Counted from the first letter of the stretch, positions 11,466 through 25,016 are shown. The stretch: DNA of 64,000 nucleotides from Cinnamomum chago (GCA_038049695.1 CP142457.1:63174501-63238500); one strand, 5' to 3'. The notes: generated from the sequence alone by a model not told the origin. A program made the numbers and translations.

Positions 11466-11640
11466 AACATAATTAACTGAGTGGTCAGGACCTCGCCTCC
11501 TCTCTCTTCTGGAGTTAGAAGTCCTGGTATCGATCCCCGATTCTCCCCTCTTTAAGAATTGAAGGTTGAGTCCACACTAGTGTACCACATGGGGGCCGAT
11601 GGGGTTTTACCCGGCTTTTCTCTTGGCATGGAAAAAAATA
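11466..11640 (+). mobile_element. Possible third SINE or tRNA-like sequence
   Basis: AACTGAGTGGTCAGGACC resembles an A box and GGTATCGATCCCCG resembles a B box 50-60 bases downstream, followed by an A-rich run near 11629-11640. No good target duplication was found. The head differs from the SINEs at 8399 and 10900. Confidence 0.3.
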
Positions 11641-12045
11641 ATAATTGGGGCACACAAAATGATGACGAAAGAGGTTCACCACAAGATGATGATGATGATG
11701 AAGATCTTTCTTGGGTCCACAGGATTTGTTTTTTAACAAATCGGGCCCGTAACCAAATAAGCAAGCGCCCGAGTAGATTGCGTTGCGTGACTTGCGTCAA
11801 CCTTCTCCTCTCCTCGAGGGTTTTTCTTTTATTTTTTTATTGGAGCGCTCAATGTGATATATCAACCGTCCAGTCTCTCCACACTCAACGGTCCAGATCT
11901 ATCGAGTGGTTGGTGTGCCTCTGCTCCCGGGTTTCTTAGAGGCAAGTTGACAAAGCTGGAAATTCTCTCTCCGTGCAAAGTGCGAGAGAAGAACACCTTC
12001 TTCTTCTCCCCTTTGCAATCGAATATCAGATTCCTTCCTTTCTGT

Positions 12046-12072
12046 AAGCTCTCTCTCTCTCTCTCTCTCTCT
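12046..12072. repeat. (CT)n tract in the probable DnaJ 5' UTR
   Basis: A CT run lies about 1.6 kb upstream of the DnaJ start codon, within a pyrimidine-rich leader-like region (about 11,950-12,120). Possible splice donors CTGTAAGC (12,043) and CTGTAAGA (12,117) suggest a 5'-UTR intron reaching to about 13,630, where GGAAAGCAG could be the acceptor. This leader structure is inferred, not shown. Confidence 0.5.
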
Positions 12073-13045
12073 TCGATCGTGATTTTCTCTTACATACGAA
12101 ACAGATCGAGATCGCTGTAAGAACAGCTTCCTTCATCTTCTCTGTTGTGGATTTTGGATGTGAATTAGATGGTTTTTTTTTTCTTTTTGCTTCTGCTTTT
12201 AGATTTGCTCACATGCTATCAATATTTCAGTTATGATCTGATTGTTCTTTGTTATGGTTTTTGCTCATTGATTTAGGTTTTATCTTTTTTGGATCTTGGA
12301 TTAGGTTCTTTTTTTGTGTGTATTCTGTTGAAGGGGGTAGTGCGGATATTTGGATCTAGGGTTTTGTTTGTAGATTCGGGAATTAAAACCTGCGGTGAAC
12401 GGCATACAAAAGTTCCTGATTGGGATTGATCGGTTCAATCTGTCCAATTGCTGGGCCTCTCTGTGTTGGATCCTTGCCGTAAAAATGCTATCTTTAGGGG
12501 CTTTTTGTGTTTGTTTTGGATGTTTATTGGTTGTTGATTTAAGATTTTTGTAGTGAGTGAGATCTCTCTCCTTGGTGGTATCGATGATGAGACCCACCAT
12601 TGGATGGTGGGGATTTCTTTGTTTTGTGTCACTCAATCAATTTGACTGCAGTGCCACCATATGAGCAAAGTGGTTAAAAGAGACCTTTCGTTTAGCTGAA
12701 ATCTAGAAATGCTAGTAAAGAAATATGGAATTCAGAAATCACAGGTACAGCATGTCACATCATGTCCAGATTTTCCTGGACATGGTGAAGAAATTCCACT
12801 AAAGAAACAGGGCCTCACTGTCTGTGAAAATTCAAAGGTGGAGGGAACCTGGTAGCCCATTCCTAGATTTTACTACAATTAAACAGGTTGGAGTCAGAAC
12901 AATTGTAATGGTGACTGGTTAGTTTGTCTTCATCAATTAGTTCTCTTGAGATAATTTATTGGATTTTTTGTATTGGTGACTGGTGAACAAGAAATCTTAG
13001 AAACTGCCCAAGATCTCTGTAAAGGGCCTGCTTGGCAGAGTGTGT

Positions 13046-13049
<4 letters not shown>

Positions 13050-13087
<38 letters not shown>
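13050..13087. repeat. (GA)n microsatellite
   Basis: Uninterrupted GA tract inside the probable 5'-UTR intron of the DnaJ gene. Confidence 0.85.
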
Positions 13088-13088
<1 letters not shown>

Positions 13089-13680
13089 ACTTGCGTTGTG
13101 TGCATGACAGGTCAGAAAGAATATAGTCATACCCTGTTGTTCTTTTACAATGCATTAAATAAACCCCAGGTTGATGGCATAAGGCTTAGGTGATTGCGAT
13201 GATTGTTTATTATAAATGTCTTAGTATTTTTTTCCCATTGTTTCTTTTGGAATTTTAAGAGATTGGTTTGTAGAGGAACAAGGAAGGAAAAAAGATGTTG
13301 GCTGAATTTCTTTTTTTTTGCAAGTTATACCACATTTTGTTGTAGAATCTGAGAATGGTCGTGTTCAGAAATTGAATGCAATTTTCTAAATACCCTGTTA
13401 CACTCTTTTCACCTCCTTTTGGGCTTCCATTTCCAAATTATTCGCTTTTCCTTGGAATTCTGCCACATTAAGTATCCTAAGAAATAGACCGGTTGTTGCT
13501 AGTTGCTACTAATCGCTTTTGTAGTATCATCAGTTTATTTACATACTTTAAAATTTTCTTTTGTTTCATTTTATTTTTTTATTTTTTTATTTTTTTACAT
13601 TGGAGTATCCAGACACACTAAAGGAGAGGAAAGCAGTATTTAAGATAAGCTATTGTTTTTTAAATTGAATCACATCAAAT

Positions 13681-16600
13681 ATGTTTGGGCGTGCTCCGAA
13701 GAAGAGTGACAACTCCAAGTACTATGACATCCTTGGTGTTTCAAACAGTGCGAGCCAGGATGAGCTAAAGAAAGCATACAGAAAAGCCGCCATAAAGAAC
13801 CACCCTGATAAAGGCGGAGACCCTGAGAAGGTTAGCCACCACCCCCACCCCTATCTTTCATCTCTAATTCAGTTGCTTTAATCCCTTTTTCAACTCTATA
13901 CACTTGTCTTTATTGGCATTTGTTCATACCTTAACACTTGGCAGTCCCCCTCCCTCCCTCCCTCCCTCTTTTTTTTTTTAAAAAAGCAGTGCCCCCTCTT
14001 TTTTTTTTTTTTTTATTTAAGAAAAAGCAGTGAATTCATTCAATAAAATAGAAATCTTTATTTCTATTAATATAGAGCTTTTGAAGTTCTGGAAATTTTT
14101 GTAATTAGTTTTTTTACTTATTAGCCAATATATCTTTTCTTAAAGAGTTAACCTGGAGTTCATGATAGAAAAAGAAAAAAAGCAACATTGGACAAGTGGA
14201 GGCGCATTTCGATGGGACTCATTCATTATTTCCTGGTTTGACTTTTTCTTTAGCTGACTGCTTGTCTAATACCAATCCACATTCTTTTGGGCTTTGGCAT
14301 GACACATGTTGAGGCACGAAAATGGTGGAGTAACACAAATGAAATAGGAGAAGAATAATGAAGAAGGTTACAAAGTCCACCATGGATGGGGAATCTTCTA
14401 TTTATGTTGATCTCTTTACTTATTAGAGGCCGGTTTAGAACTCACATAGATGCAATGTATCTAGAGTGATTTTTGACACATGTCTAATGTAATATAATTT
14501 AGTTTTAATCACATGTAGAAGAATCTAAAGAGATAAAGACAATTATTATGAGTGCACATCCATACTATCCCATTAGATAATTTCCTGAATATGGTGATCT
14601 GCAATACTACCCGACTTCAAATAAAGACATAGGAGGGTCCATTGTGATGCCCAACTAATTCTTTTTGAGAAAGGGGAAATCAATAAAAGACCATAGAGGG
14701 AGAAGCTATCCTTGTGGTCGTCAAATTAATTGATTAAAACATACAAAGAAGCCATTTAGTAGGCGTCCTGGCATATTGCAAGTGCACTATACAACAGGTA
14801 TGCTCCAGCTGCAATGCAGATGCATAGGAACCTCAAGCTTTTGAGGGTCTTGCAGCAGGATACTGGAGATGTAGTGTAGTATGACTAGTATCTGGCTGAA
14901 GAAAAACATGGAGCACAAAGCTACATACAAAATAGGGATTCCTAATTGAAAAACGTTTAGTAGCACAATTACACGATTCTGTATGTGCATCTTTACATTG
15001 GGCCTAATTCTGGTTGACACATCTTGGGCTGCATCAGTTCTCTAATTTCTCTTCATCTTTTTTCAATTTGTTTCCTGATATCCACTTTCAGCTTTCTTTG
15101 CAAGCTGGCATTTGCCCTTGTTATTTCAAAAAATAGTAACAAAATAAAAAGTCAGGTACTTTGGAAGTCATTGAAACAATATAACAAGACAGACTTCACC
15201 AAGACTCTTGTTGAGTTAAAAGTTAATATTGTTTGAACCTTCAATCAGAATTAAAAGCAAAAAAAAAAAAAAAAAAGGACAGAGCCTTATCCCAGCAATG
15301 GGCCAGCTTGAAATTTTCTATTAACTCTAAGCAAGCTATGAGCAAAATTCCTGTTTATCTAAAGTGAGCTCTCTTAAAAGGTTCTACTACTTAACTCTAA
15401 GTGAGCCATGAACTTCCAGTTTATCTAATTATGAACAAGAAAAATAAGGCCTCCCCTTCCCTCCCTCCCCCCCTTCCCCTTCCTTCTCTCTCTCCCTCTG
15501 TCTTCCTCTCTCTCGTGAATATGCAGTTGAGTACTCAAAAAGTTTGAATGCTAAACAGGGTTTGTGTACTCAAAATACTCGGTTGAGCACTGGACTGAGT
15601 TTACAACTTTGGGGAACCTTCCTTTACCGAGTGTCAATGAATGAGCATGCACATGCACATGCTTGAAGGTATATGTAATGCTTCTAATGTTAAAAGTATG
15701 AGCATGCATATCTTGGTGTGGTGACTCAAGCACTTTTCTAGTTTAGATATTTCTGTATTTACTTCTCATCATTTACAATATAAATGTTGGTTTTGTTTTT
15801 GGATTACAGTTCAAGGAGTTGTCTCAGGCTTATGAAGTTCTTAGTGATCCTGAGAAAAGGGAACTCTATGACCAATATGGTGAAGATGCCCTTAAAGAGG
15901 GAATGGGTGGAGGCGGTGGCTCTCATAATCCTTTTGATATATTTGAGTCTTTCTTTGGGGGAGGAGCTTTTGGGGGTGAGCAATGGAGATATATTTGACT
16001 TTTTCTGTTCTCCTTTTTCTAGCTCTGATCATTATTGTATGATGTTGATCCCAATGGTTTAGGTGGTAGCTCAAGAGGACGGCGGCAGAAACAGGGTGAT
16101 GACGTAGTTCACAGTTTGAAGGTTTCTTTAGAAGACTTGTATAATGGAGCATCAAAGAAGCTATCTTTAACTAGGAATGTGTTGTGTCCAAAATGCAAAG
16201 GGTAATTAATTTATTGTCTTCTGTTGAACCTACTTGTGTGTGTCTGCATGTGTGTGCGCTCACATGTGTGATTTGTGTTTTGTTTGGATATCTTTGTGTG
16301 TGTGGTGATGGATGTTTAATGGCCAAACTGTTCATGGACTGGAGTGGCTGAAGCTTGTGCAAGCCAAGTTCATATAGTGTTGGGTCTATCATTCAGACCC
16401 AAATGCAGGCTGCCAGACTAAAAGCGGACCCGGATCCTGCCCACTTGCAAAATTTTATCTTCCCTTGTATCAAGTATCTCAAGCCAGTCTGGCCCCATTA
16501 TCGGGCCAGAATATAAGGCTTGGGTCCAGCCAGGCACAGGCCTAAGCACACAGCTCTTATCTTTCCCAGGCCTGAGCTTGCCCAGATATGACCATCCTAC

Positions 16601-18778
16601 TTAATAGAGCAGTGGAGACTGGTGATTCTGTTTTATTGATTTTAATCTAAGGCAGTGAAGTTTCATTTTACCGTGCAGTGATTGTCAGATGGGAGAACAT
16701 CGATGTTGCGGTTATAGGGTGGTTAATATTTACTGTCATGGACTCATGGTATACTAGCCCGCCTAAGTCAGTTACAGAAAGAGAGCAATCTATAAGTTGA
16801 TTTAATAAGAAAGAAAAACTATATATTGAAATATTGAGTAGAGAAAATGGAAAAAAGTTCCTCCAAACCAAGTGAATTTTCTTTCGGGACTGTATCTGAA
16901 ATGCTTACATATTTATTAAAAATGTTTTAGCTCTACAGTCTAGTTCACAATACCATTTGGATTTTGGATGTGAAAGCACTCTGATGTTTCCCTTTGGCAT
17001 TCACTTCTCTGTGAAAAATTGTTCAGATTACTGTGGAGTAAATTTACAATGCTCTACTGAATCATTTGCTGATTTTACACTTTTTGTGGGGCCCATATGT
17101 TTGTGCCCACCATTTATGTGATGGCCCCATAATAAATGGATTATACCATAGAAAATTGTTGCCCTTCGAATGTTCTAAGTTTCCAACCATATGATTTTCT
17201 AATTTTGTTTATTCATTAGTGACATTACTTTATTTTTGGGAATATATGAGATATGAACTTTGGAATTACATATGATCTTTTACTATGCATACGATTTCAG
17301 GAAAGGCTCAAAGAGTGGTGCGTCAGGGAGATGTTATGGATGTCAAGGTACTGGGATGAAAATCTCTACTCGCCGCATTGGGCCAGGCATGATCCAACAG
17401 ATGCAGCATGTTTGTAATGAATGCAAAGGCTCAGGTGAAGACAAATACTCTCTTAATAGTTCCATTTGCTCTTCACTGCAAGCTGTCTTTCTTTGTAACA
17501 CATCATCAATGCAGGTGAAGTAATTAGTGATAAGGACAAATGCACTCAATGCAAAGGAAACAAAGTGACTCAGGAGAAGAAGGTGCTGGAGGTGCATGTT
17601 GAGAAAGGAATGCAGCATGGTCAGAAAATTGTATTCCAGGGAGAAGCTGATGAGGCTGTAAGTTTCATGTATTTTTAGCATTGGTTATTGTAGAATATTT
17701 TAGAGCATGCATCTGTTACTTGTTATGTAATCTGCTGTTATTGTCTCTACTTTCCTTGCCTGTAATTCTGACTTCTTTCAATTATCCTGTTCTAATTACT
17801 GTAATGGCTCCATCTGCAGCCTGATACGGTAACTGGCGACATTGTTTTCGTGTTGCAATTGAAGGATCATCCCAAGTTCAAACGAAAGCTTGACGATTTG
17901 TATGTTGAACATACACTCAGCCTGACTGAGGCTCTTTGCGGCTTCCAATTTGCCTTAACTCATCTTGACGGGAGACAGCTGCTCATCAAATCCAATCCGG
18001 GTGAAGTCATCAAGCCAGGTATGGGTTTTCTATATTTATCAGCAGTTGGGAAATCTAATGTCAGTGCTGCACCTTTGATGGTGTACTGCATTTGAACTGG
18101 GGCCTATCACTTGATGGGCCATGTGGGTTTGGATATTGAATTTCACTGCCATGCACATACAGAACTATCCAAGCGGTTGGGTATCTAACTGAGCTGCTCA
18201 GTCAGACAAAAGATGGCAGAAACCAATGCCACTGCAGTCATCAGAACAAAGAGAAGGTGGAGTTAAAATCATTTATACATATCGTGGCCATTGGGTAATT
18301 CATAGAGGGACCTTTCCAGTGAATGGTCAGCCACATGGGGAAGTTTTGAGTGAGACATATTTGACAATTGGAGTGTTGGCATGAATGTTTTCCTCATCGG
18401 CAAATACCCTTCTTCTATGTCTTACCATGGTTTCTCTCAAATCATGTCAATCCAGGCCAACACAAGGCAATAAATGATGAAGGGATGCCTCACCATCAGA
18501 GGCCATTCATGAAGGGTCGCCTGTATATCCAGTTCAATGTGGAGTTTCCAGACTCTGGAGCGCTTTCCCTAGACCAACGCCGCACTTTGGAGACGATTCT
18601 GCCCCCAAGACCAGGCAACCACTTGTCAGCAATGGAGCTGGATGAGTGTGAAGAGACTAATTTACATGATGTCAATATGGAGGAAGAGCTGAGGCGGAAG
18701 CAGCAGCAGCAGCAGCAGGAAGCATATGATGAGGATGATGAGCCATCAGGGCCACGGGTGCAGTGTGCACAGCAGTAG
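13681..18778 (+). CDS. Type-A DnaJ/HSP40 co-chaperone, seven coding exons
   Basis: Exons are 13681-13830, 15810-15975, 16063-16201, 17301-17434, 17515-17657, 17820-18018 and 18456-18778. All junctions are GT-AG, and they sum to 1254 bases (417 residues plus stop), the usual length of the plant ANJ1/J2/J3 family. The J domain occupies the first ~75 residues with HPD at 41-43, followed by a GGGGG...FFGGG Gly/Phe segment. Next comes the zinc-binding domain: [24 protein letters not shown] and CTQCKGNK (the last lacks the final Gly, as is common here). A substrate-binding C-terminal region and a Q-rich/acidic tail follow. The protein ends in CAQQ, a CaaX farnesylation signal. Such proteins stimulate HSP70 ATPase and deliver unfolded clients in the cytosol and at membranes. 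The gene appears intact. Intron 1 is about 2 kb. Confidence 0.96.
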
Positions 18779-21560
18779 CCCCGTTGCATGAATAGACAAA
18801 TAGAGCTTGCATTGATGTTGCAGTTTTTTTTTTTTTTTTCCTCCATTTCCGTGGTTGCTGTCCAAATAGTAGCAGGAACTCTTGCCAGTTCTGAGCTTGC
18901 AATGTCTTTTAGATGATGTTTTTCTTGTTTTAATGGGGACTTCTTTTTATTACTACTACTACAGTCTTGAGATGTATGAACCATTCTGAAATTGGTTATT
19001 TACTTTAGTGGGTGTAGTAGCATTAGGCTTTAGCTTCTTACTGATTTGATTAAGTTTTTTCTTGAAATCTGATAGTTTTTGTTTCTAATCCCCAGTGATT
19101 GCAGATCATGAGAACTCAGCAAAGATTGGATCTGATTGCTTTGGCAAGATTATGATTCTGTAAGGTGTATTTGCGCTGCCTCAATCGGTATTTAGCATCC
19201 ACAATGTAATTACTGTTGCTAATGATGTTGGGTTGGACCTTCTGTAGTACTTAACATGAGAATTACGACGGTGTTAAACAAACAAAAGTATAGATAAGGA
19301 AGTGCTCAAACTTATCCCACCAGCTAGAAGAGGCAGGTTTTCAGGTTAAGCTTTGCCTCGACCCACCTCAACTTGCTGTCTATCAACTAGAGTAACCTGG
19401 TTGGCTTTTCCTACTTGGTGGCGTTATGGCTAAGGATGTAAACGAGATGGGTTTGTACTGGACCCAGGCCCGACTAAAGATTAAATATATTATCATATAC
19501 TATATTGATTCTGCTGCATTATACATTGGATAATGTTAGCTAATATGTCATTTCTATATTGATGCATATTGCTATTTAAGACCTTGACATGGGCTAGCCC
19601 AAATGTAATTAGTGGCTCCGGGTTTGCCAAATCAAGCAGGGAAATGCTGTGGGTTCCAAAGACGGTTCTGACAGGTGTCAGCTGCGCATCAAAGTGGGCT
19701 CTAACCACATACATACCAGTTTGGGCCTTAAAACAAGAGGAATTTTCGCCTATGGGAATTTCAGCCCATGCCTTATATAAAATCCCACACATAGAAGAAA
19801 AAAGTGCGTGCATACAATATGCGAGTTATCATCAGGTATCATGAGAACAGAAACAACCATAAGCTAGTCTATGGTTTCAAAGGTCTGATGATGTGTATGA
19901 TTTGCCTAATCTGCGCCAGCTTCTCCCCTGGTTCTTTTTTTTTTTCTTCCACAGTATCAGTCCAGAATCCATAATGATCCATTACTACTATATTTTTGTC
20001 AACCTTACATTTCTTAAGGTTCCTGTAAAATGACTTAAGCGTCAGAAAACAAAAACCCATTAATAATAGAGATCTAATTTTTCCTAATTCTCTAAACACA
20101 GTTGAATTATTCTTTTCTTACAACGAAAATGGCCAAAATGAAAAGATTAGGGATTGTTAATAAATGAAAGAGTATAAAAATAAGGATTAGTGAAGCTGCA
20201 TTCTTGAAAAGAAAACTATAATGGGGAAACACTTTTCGCTGGAGAAGCTCTTAAAGAATTAGTAAAGCTAATATTCTCTGAAAGTTGTTGATAATACTGC
20301 CAGGATCTCTTGATATAAGTTACACCATTAAATTGAGGGTTATTTTAAGAAAGAGAATGTGGCCTAGTTGAATTTACTTAAATTGCTGACGGCTAGAAGC
20401 ATCATCAAACAATTAATTTAAGCCGAGGGTTTATTTTTAATCAATATGAGAATGTGCCGCATATGGCTTTAATGCAAAAAAGGCTAAGTGATATTAATCA
20501 CATGGTGGACTACTTAAAAAGCATATCAATAATGACCATACAAACCCAGCAATATCTTGTTTGATTAATAAAAAGTAGGGTTGGGTATGCAATTTTATCT
20601 CACTACAATACTATTCTTTGACCGTTGAGGAATAAAGAAGGTTTTGGTCCCATGGCAATTGCTTGGAAAGTAGATCATGATGGAAGGCCCATTCAGCTGG
20701 TACCTAATGCAGAAACCACAAGCCGACTTGTAACATTTGTTTATACCTTATTAATGAATAATTGATAGAAGATGGCCCATTAGGATTTAATTGAGTTTAA
20801 TTATATACATTATCTGAAGTTCCCCACATTGATTTCCTATAATCGAACCCCTGTAATTGCCTAAAAACAAGCAGACACGCATCTAATTATTGAGAAGCCA
20901 ACTCTTTTGGCAGTTCTATTGCCTAGTCATGTATTTCAATCATAAGTTTGCTATGATTGATCAAATGATTTTATAGAATAGATAGATACAAAATATTGAA
21001 ACAAGAAGACAAATGCAGGTGTAGGCCTAATTGAAAGCTTCAGATATAAATGGACTGGACTCAAGCGTATGGAGGCCCACTAACGTACAGCCTTGTTAAA
21101 TCCTTGTAAAGATTTTTCCTAATGGAGTAAATTGTAGATTGGGTTGGAAATTTCAGTTTGAACTACCTTGAAACTGTGTCAATGTGGAGCTAAAGGACAG
21201 CAAACAATGGGGCGGCCAGAGCTCATGTGAATCTCATGGTTCAAATAGCCCCCTTGCCCTTGGGTTGGTAGGAGAATGTTTGTAGCCCTATTCCATAAAT
21301 TATTAAATCAAAATGCAGAGCCAAGTTGTGGACAAAGACAGATGAAAGATGTCCTCTTATGTATGCAGCAATTACTGCCAAAGAGAAAAGTCCAGGGCAA
21401 AGAACAAAGAAGGATGGTAAGACATGATGTCAAAGGGAAACTGCTCCAAAAACAATACCTATTGGTGAGGAATACACACATGTGGCCCTTTCCTGAGAGG
21501 GCCCCCATGCTCTTATTTTTGCCCCCTTCCATTCAATGGCCAGTCATTAAAAGCTCAGCA
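18779..21560. other. DnaJ 3' flank and intergenic spacer
   Basis: The first few hundred bases are probably 3' UTR, with a poly-T run at 18,825. The remainder shows no supportable gene. Short frames at 19,493-19,844 and 21,276-21,584 match no family known to me. Confidence 0.5.
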
Positions 21561-21563
21561 CAG

Positions 21564-21598
21564 CACTTAGCACTTAGCACTTAGCACTTAGCACTTAG
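21564..21598. repeat. Five perfect CACTTAG repeats upstream of the DREB gene
   Basis: CACTTAG is repeated five times head to tail with no mismatch, 61 bases before the DREB-like start codon, and is followed by the related CATTTACCACTT. The position suggests core promoter or 5' UTR. Confidence 0.9.
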
Positions 21599-21658
21599 CA
21601 TTTACCACTTGTGCTCCACTACAAATTCTCTCCATAACTTACACCCAACACCTCCATC

Positions 21659-22390
21659 ATGAAAGCATCATCCAACAAAGAATGTGCGGGTAACAAATGT
21701 TCCTCATCCTCATCATCATCTTCAGATTCTGATCGAAGTGATAAGATCTCAATTCAAGGAAGTTCAATGGCAATGGCTAATGCCAATGCCAATGCCAATG
21801 AGACGAGTAAGAAGCGGCCGGTGAGTGGCAACGACGGCAGGCATCCAACATACCGCGGAGTGCGAATGCGCAATTGGGGAAAATGGGTGTCAGAAATCCG
21901 GGAGCCAAGGAAGAAGTCACGAATTTGGCTTGGGACATTTGCCACACCGGAGATGGCAGCTCGGGCCCATGATGTGGCCGCGCTCACAATCAAAGGCCAA
22001 GCGGCCTACCTCAATTTCCCTGAGATGGCGCCGCAGCTCCCCCGCCCGGCCTCCTCCTCACCCAAGGATATTCAAGCTGCTGCAGCCAAAGCAGCCAACT
22101 TGGTCTTAGATGAGCCAAGGAGCCTTCAACACCTGGAACAAAATCAGCCTGTTGACCTGCCTTTGATATCTCAAGAATCTTCTCCTCCTCCTCCTCCTAT
22201 CACCGCTAAAGCAGACGACGATGATCGCATGTTATTCGACCTGCCCGATCTCCTCCACGACCTTCAGTGCAACTTGACCACCCCTACTGATGAATTTTAT
22301 TACTGCTCTTTGTCGTGGATAGCGGCCGGAGCAGATACCGGAATACAGCTAGAAGAGCCCTTTTTATGGGAGGAGAGGGACTACTACTAA
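21659..22390 (+). CDS. DREB-type AP2/ERF transcription factor (A-4/TINY-like)
   Basis: An intronless frame of 243 residues. A Ser-rich and Asn-Ala-repeat N-terminus is followed by one AP2 domain at about residues 65-121: [26 protein letters not shown], then AARAHDVAA and YLNFP. The Val in WVSEIREP and a basic KKRP stretch before the domain are typical of the DREB class. A single AP2 domain, lack of introns and C-terminal acidic motifs [11 protein letters not shown] and [11 protein letters not shown] (an LWSY-like ending) point to group A-4. Members bind DRE/CRT (CCGAC) elements and regulate cold, drought or growth responses in the nucleus. The start is the first ATG after the CACTTAG repeats. 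A GCCAAT hexamer repeat encodes the Asn-Ala run. The exact orthologue is not determined. Confidence 0.93.
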   Translation: MKASSNKECAGNKCSSSSSSSSDSDRSDKISIQGSSMAMANANANANETSKKRPVSGNDGRHPTYRGVRMRNWGKWVSEIREPRKKSRIWLGTFATPEMAARAHDVAALTIKGQAAYLNFPEMAPQLPRPASSSPKDIQAAAAKAANLVLDEPRSLQHLEQNQPVDLPLISQESSPPPPPITAKADDDDRMLFDLPDLLHDLQCNLTTPTDEFYYCSLSWIAAGADTGIQLEEPFLWEERDYY

Positions 22391-24089
22391 GGCCTGCATG
22401 GCGCAGCTCAACCCCTTTTGTGTACGCTAACTTGGGACTGTACCACATTTAATTGAAGCTCACTTCACCTTGCCCTGACTCTCTATTTGCATTTGAAGGC
22501 AATGGTTAAATTCTACTTCAATATTGGGATTGAGTGCTTCTTGCCACTTGATTGTTTTAATACCTACATGAGAACTTCTTGGATTGGAAGTGGGATTCTT
22601 TCAAATTCATTGCTAAGATGCACAAATAAGATTGTTGACAAAAATATGGTACAAGATGTTTCATTGGATACAAAGATTGTTAGAGTGCAACTGTACAAGC
22701 AATGGAAAGTCTTTGTTTTCTTTTTCCGGATTGCAAGTTTGGGTGCGTTTAGTGATCACTCAAAAATTCTAAATATAATATAGTTTCTGCCAACTGTCTA
22801 TTTTAAGTCTCAGGGTTAACTACCTCTATTAATATAAAAGACTCCTGATCAACTTCTTTGAGTTACAATTAGTAGACAATTTCTTATACGTCAGTAGTAT
22901 GATAAATTTTTTTAGATTTAATTGCAATTAAATTAAATTGAGGGTTTTTTGTGCTAATTAGATTGACTTAGATTTAATGGTCTTTTCTTGGTATCAATCC
23001 AAATCTAATCTTCTTCTTTATTTTGGACGAACTCTGCCAATCCATAAAGAACATCTGCCATTATCTTATGGTCAAAGGAGTCGAGTGTGATTGTCAAAAT
23101 ATTCCAATCAGCCTGTGTAAATTCCCATTCTTTGACATGATCACATCTGTCTTCCTGTACCTGGATCAAATCCCTCTGGTGGCGATGGCATGACACATGT
23201 GGGTCCCACGCCATATTTTCTTGAGGGCATTTTACAGGTAGAGTATTTCTTTAGAGCTATTCTTATTCCACCACACAGAAAAAGGAAGAAGATGGAATAT
23301 TTTGGCAGTGTCCCCTTTATTGACATTTGAAAATAGGAAAAGTTCTCCATTACGTGGAAATTGAAATGGGCTCCTTTGATGGAGACAATGTCATGTATTT
23401 AGGGCTCAATTTGGTCGGGTTGCATGGAGTATTGGCTCAACTCAAGTTTATCCCAATCCTCATTTACTTTTATGGGTCACTCCGAGATTTCTGAATACAA
23501 ATTGGAAAGGATAGAGAGTACAATACTTGGGCCACGTTTAGATACCAAATCTTTAAAAAAAACCCACGTTTGACAATTATAAATTTTGAGGAATTGGGCT
23601 ATCTAGTCATGGTTATGAATTGATGTTAGAAGAAAGACAAGTGATCTTTACTTGTGTCTCTAGAAAGGAGCAAAGGACTAAAGAGAGTCAGCACAACACA
23701 AGCTGGGGATGATTTATAATATAATAATTTTAATAGAAGGGAAGGGAAGTTTCTCTACCCATACTAGGCAACTAGATTTTCTTTTCTTTTACGTTGGAAA
23801 GAAATAAGCATGCTTTTTACCCACCCACATCTCGAGATACTTTTGTATGCTTTTGATGCATATTTTCCCCTTTAATTTGGTTGCTTTTGGGACCCAAAGA
23901 AAGATGCCTCTTCTTACCAATCTCAAAATCATCCCTCTGGTCACTGTAACAGATATTGGGCCCTTTCCACTTGATAATCAATTCCCTAATCATGACAAGT
24001 AAATGAGAGAGTTCATGTATTTGGAGTGAGGAAAACATGTTAATTTTTTTCATTCTTTTGTCATTTGAGGGAGTGAGGACGGTGTCACT
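22391..24089. other. DREB 3' flank and intergenic spacer
   Basis: No gene or clear repeat was recognised; short frames on both strands look spurious. Confidence 0.5.
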
Positions 24090-24354
24090 AATAGACACAG
24101 TGGCGGACTTACATTGAATGGGCTGGGGGCTGAAGCCCCCTCCTAATTGTAAAAAAGCCCATAAGGGCCCTATGGGCCCTTAAGCCCAACCCTCAGTTAA
24201 AAATGGCCCAAGTCCTCAGTCAGTCAGTCCCCTTTTATTTCCCTTACCACTTTAACCTAAAAACAGTAAACCGCTTTCTCTTTCTCTGTTTCTCATCTCT
24301 TTCCCTCCCCCTCTCAAAAATCCCCATCTCCTACTGGGCCCTGGCTGCCTCATA

Positions 24355-24506
24355 GATGCCAGATTAGCGCAAGGAATTGCAGCGCCCAAAAGCAAAGGGG
24401 CCGATTTCTCCAAATTGATTGCTCAGGCGAAGGAAGATGCTCGTTCTCGCATTAACCCAGATCAGGATTTCTTCGGTTTCGTCGACGATGTTTTCAGTGG
24501 TAACTG
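24355..24506 (+). pseudogene. Exon-like gene fragment inside the hAT element
   Basis: An open frame of about 50 codons with protein-like composition reads ARLAQGIAAPKSKGADF, then KLIAQAKEDARSRINP, then DQDFFGFVDDVFSGN. It ends at a strong splice donor (AACTG|GTAAGT at 24507). Upstream lies a pyrimidine-rich stretch, and the sequence beyond the donor is AT-rich and intron-like. I read it as the end of a host exon plus part of its intron picked up by the hAT element. I cannot name the parent gene. Confidence 0.5.
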
Positions 24507-25016
24507 GTAAGTCAACTGATTGAGTGTGTTTGGTTGAGAAGAAGTGGAAAATGATTCACTAGGAAAAGTGGGATTTTTGGATTATGTTTGTTTGGTTTGA
24601 TCTCCACCACATTGATGAAAACGAAAGCTGAAATCTTTCATTTCATTCCAGTTTCTGTTGTATTGTTTGGTGTGGCAGAACACTTTCTGGAGTGAAATGT
24701 ATTGCCTTTTTTGGTGTTACACTACAGGAAATGGTTTTCTACCACTTGGGTCTGAATGTGCTTTCCGAGAAAAATTGTGGAAAATGCTATCATTTGGAAA
24801 ATGAAACTTGCAGAAAATGTTAGTGGGGAATGATGGGAAATTGTTATCCAGTGGAAACTTATTCTCAGTGCTATTCTTTCTTTCTTTTTTTTTTTTGTTG
24901 TTGTTTTGAGGTTTAGATGGTTACCATTATGTTAAATTGTTGATGCATCTTTACATTTGAGCATGGCAATACTTACTGCTAACTCATCCACTGCACGAGT
25001 CCGGATCCTGTGAGGA

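Noticed and set aside
11559-11939. 126-residue plus-strand frame
   Set aside because: Covers a GATGAT tract and a SINE-like stretch; no conserved motif.
18496-18984. Minus-strand frames over the last DnaJ exon
   Set aside because: Shadows of the coding exon; Ser/Cys runs come from the CAG and GAT repeats.
21276-21584. 102-residue plus-strand frame just before the DREB gene
   Set aside because: No recognisable domain, and it ends in the CACTTAG repeats; more likely promoter DNA.
23005-23350. Two overlapping ~69-residue minus-strand frames
   Set aside because: No family resemblance, no splice context, ordinary AT-rich spacer.
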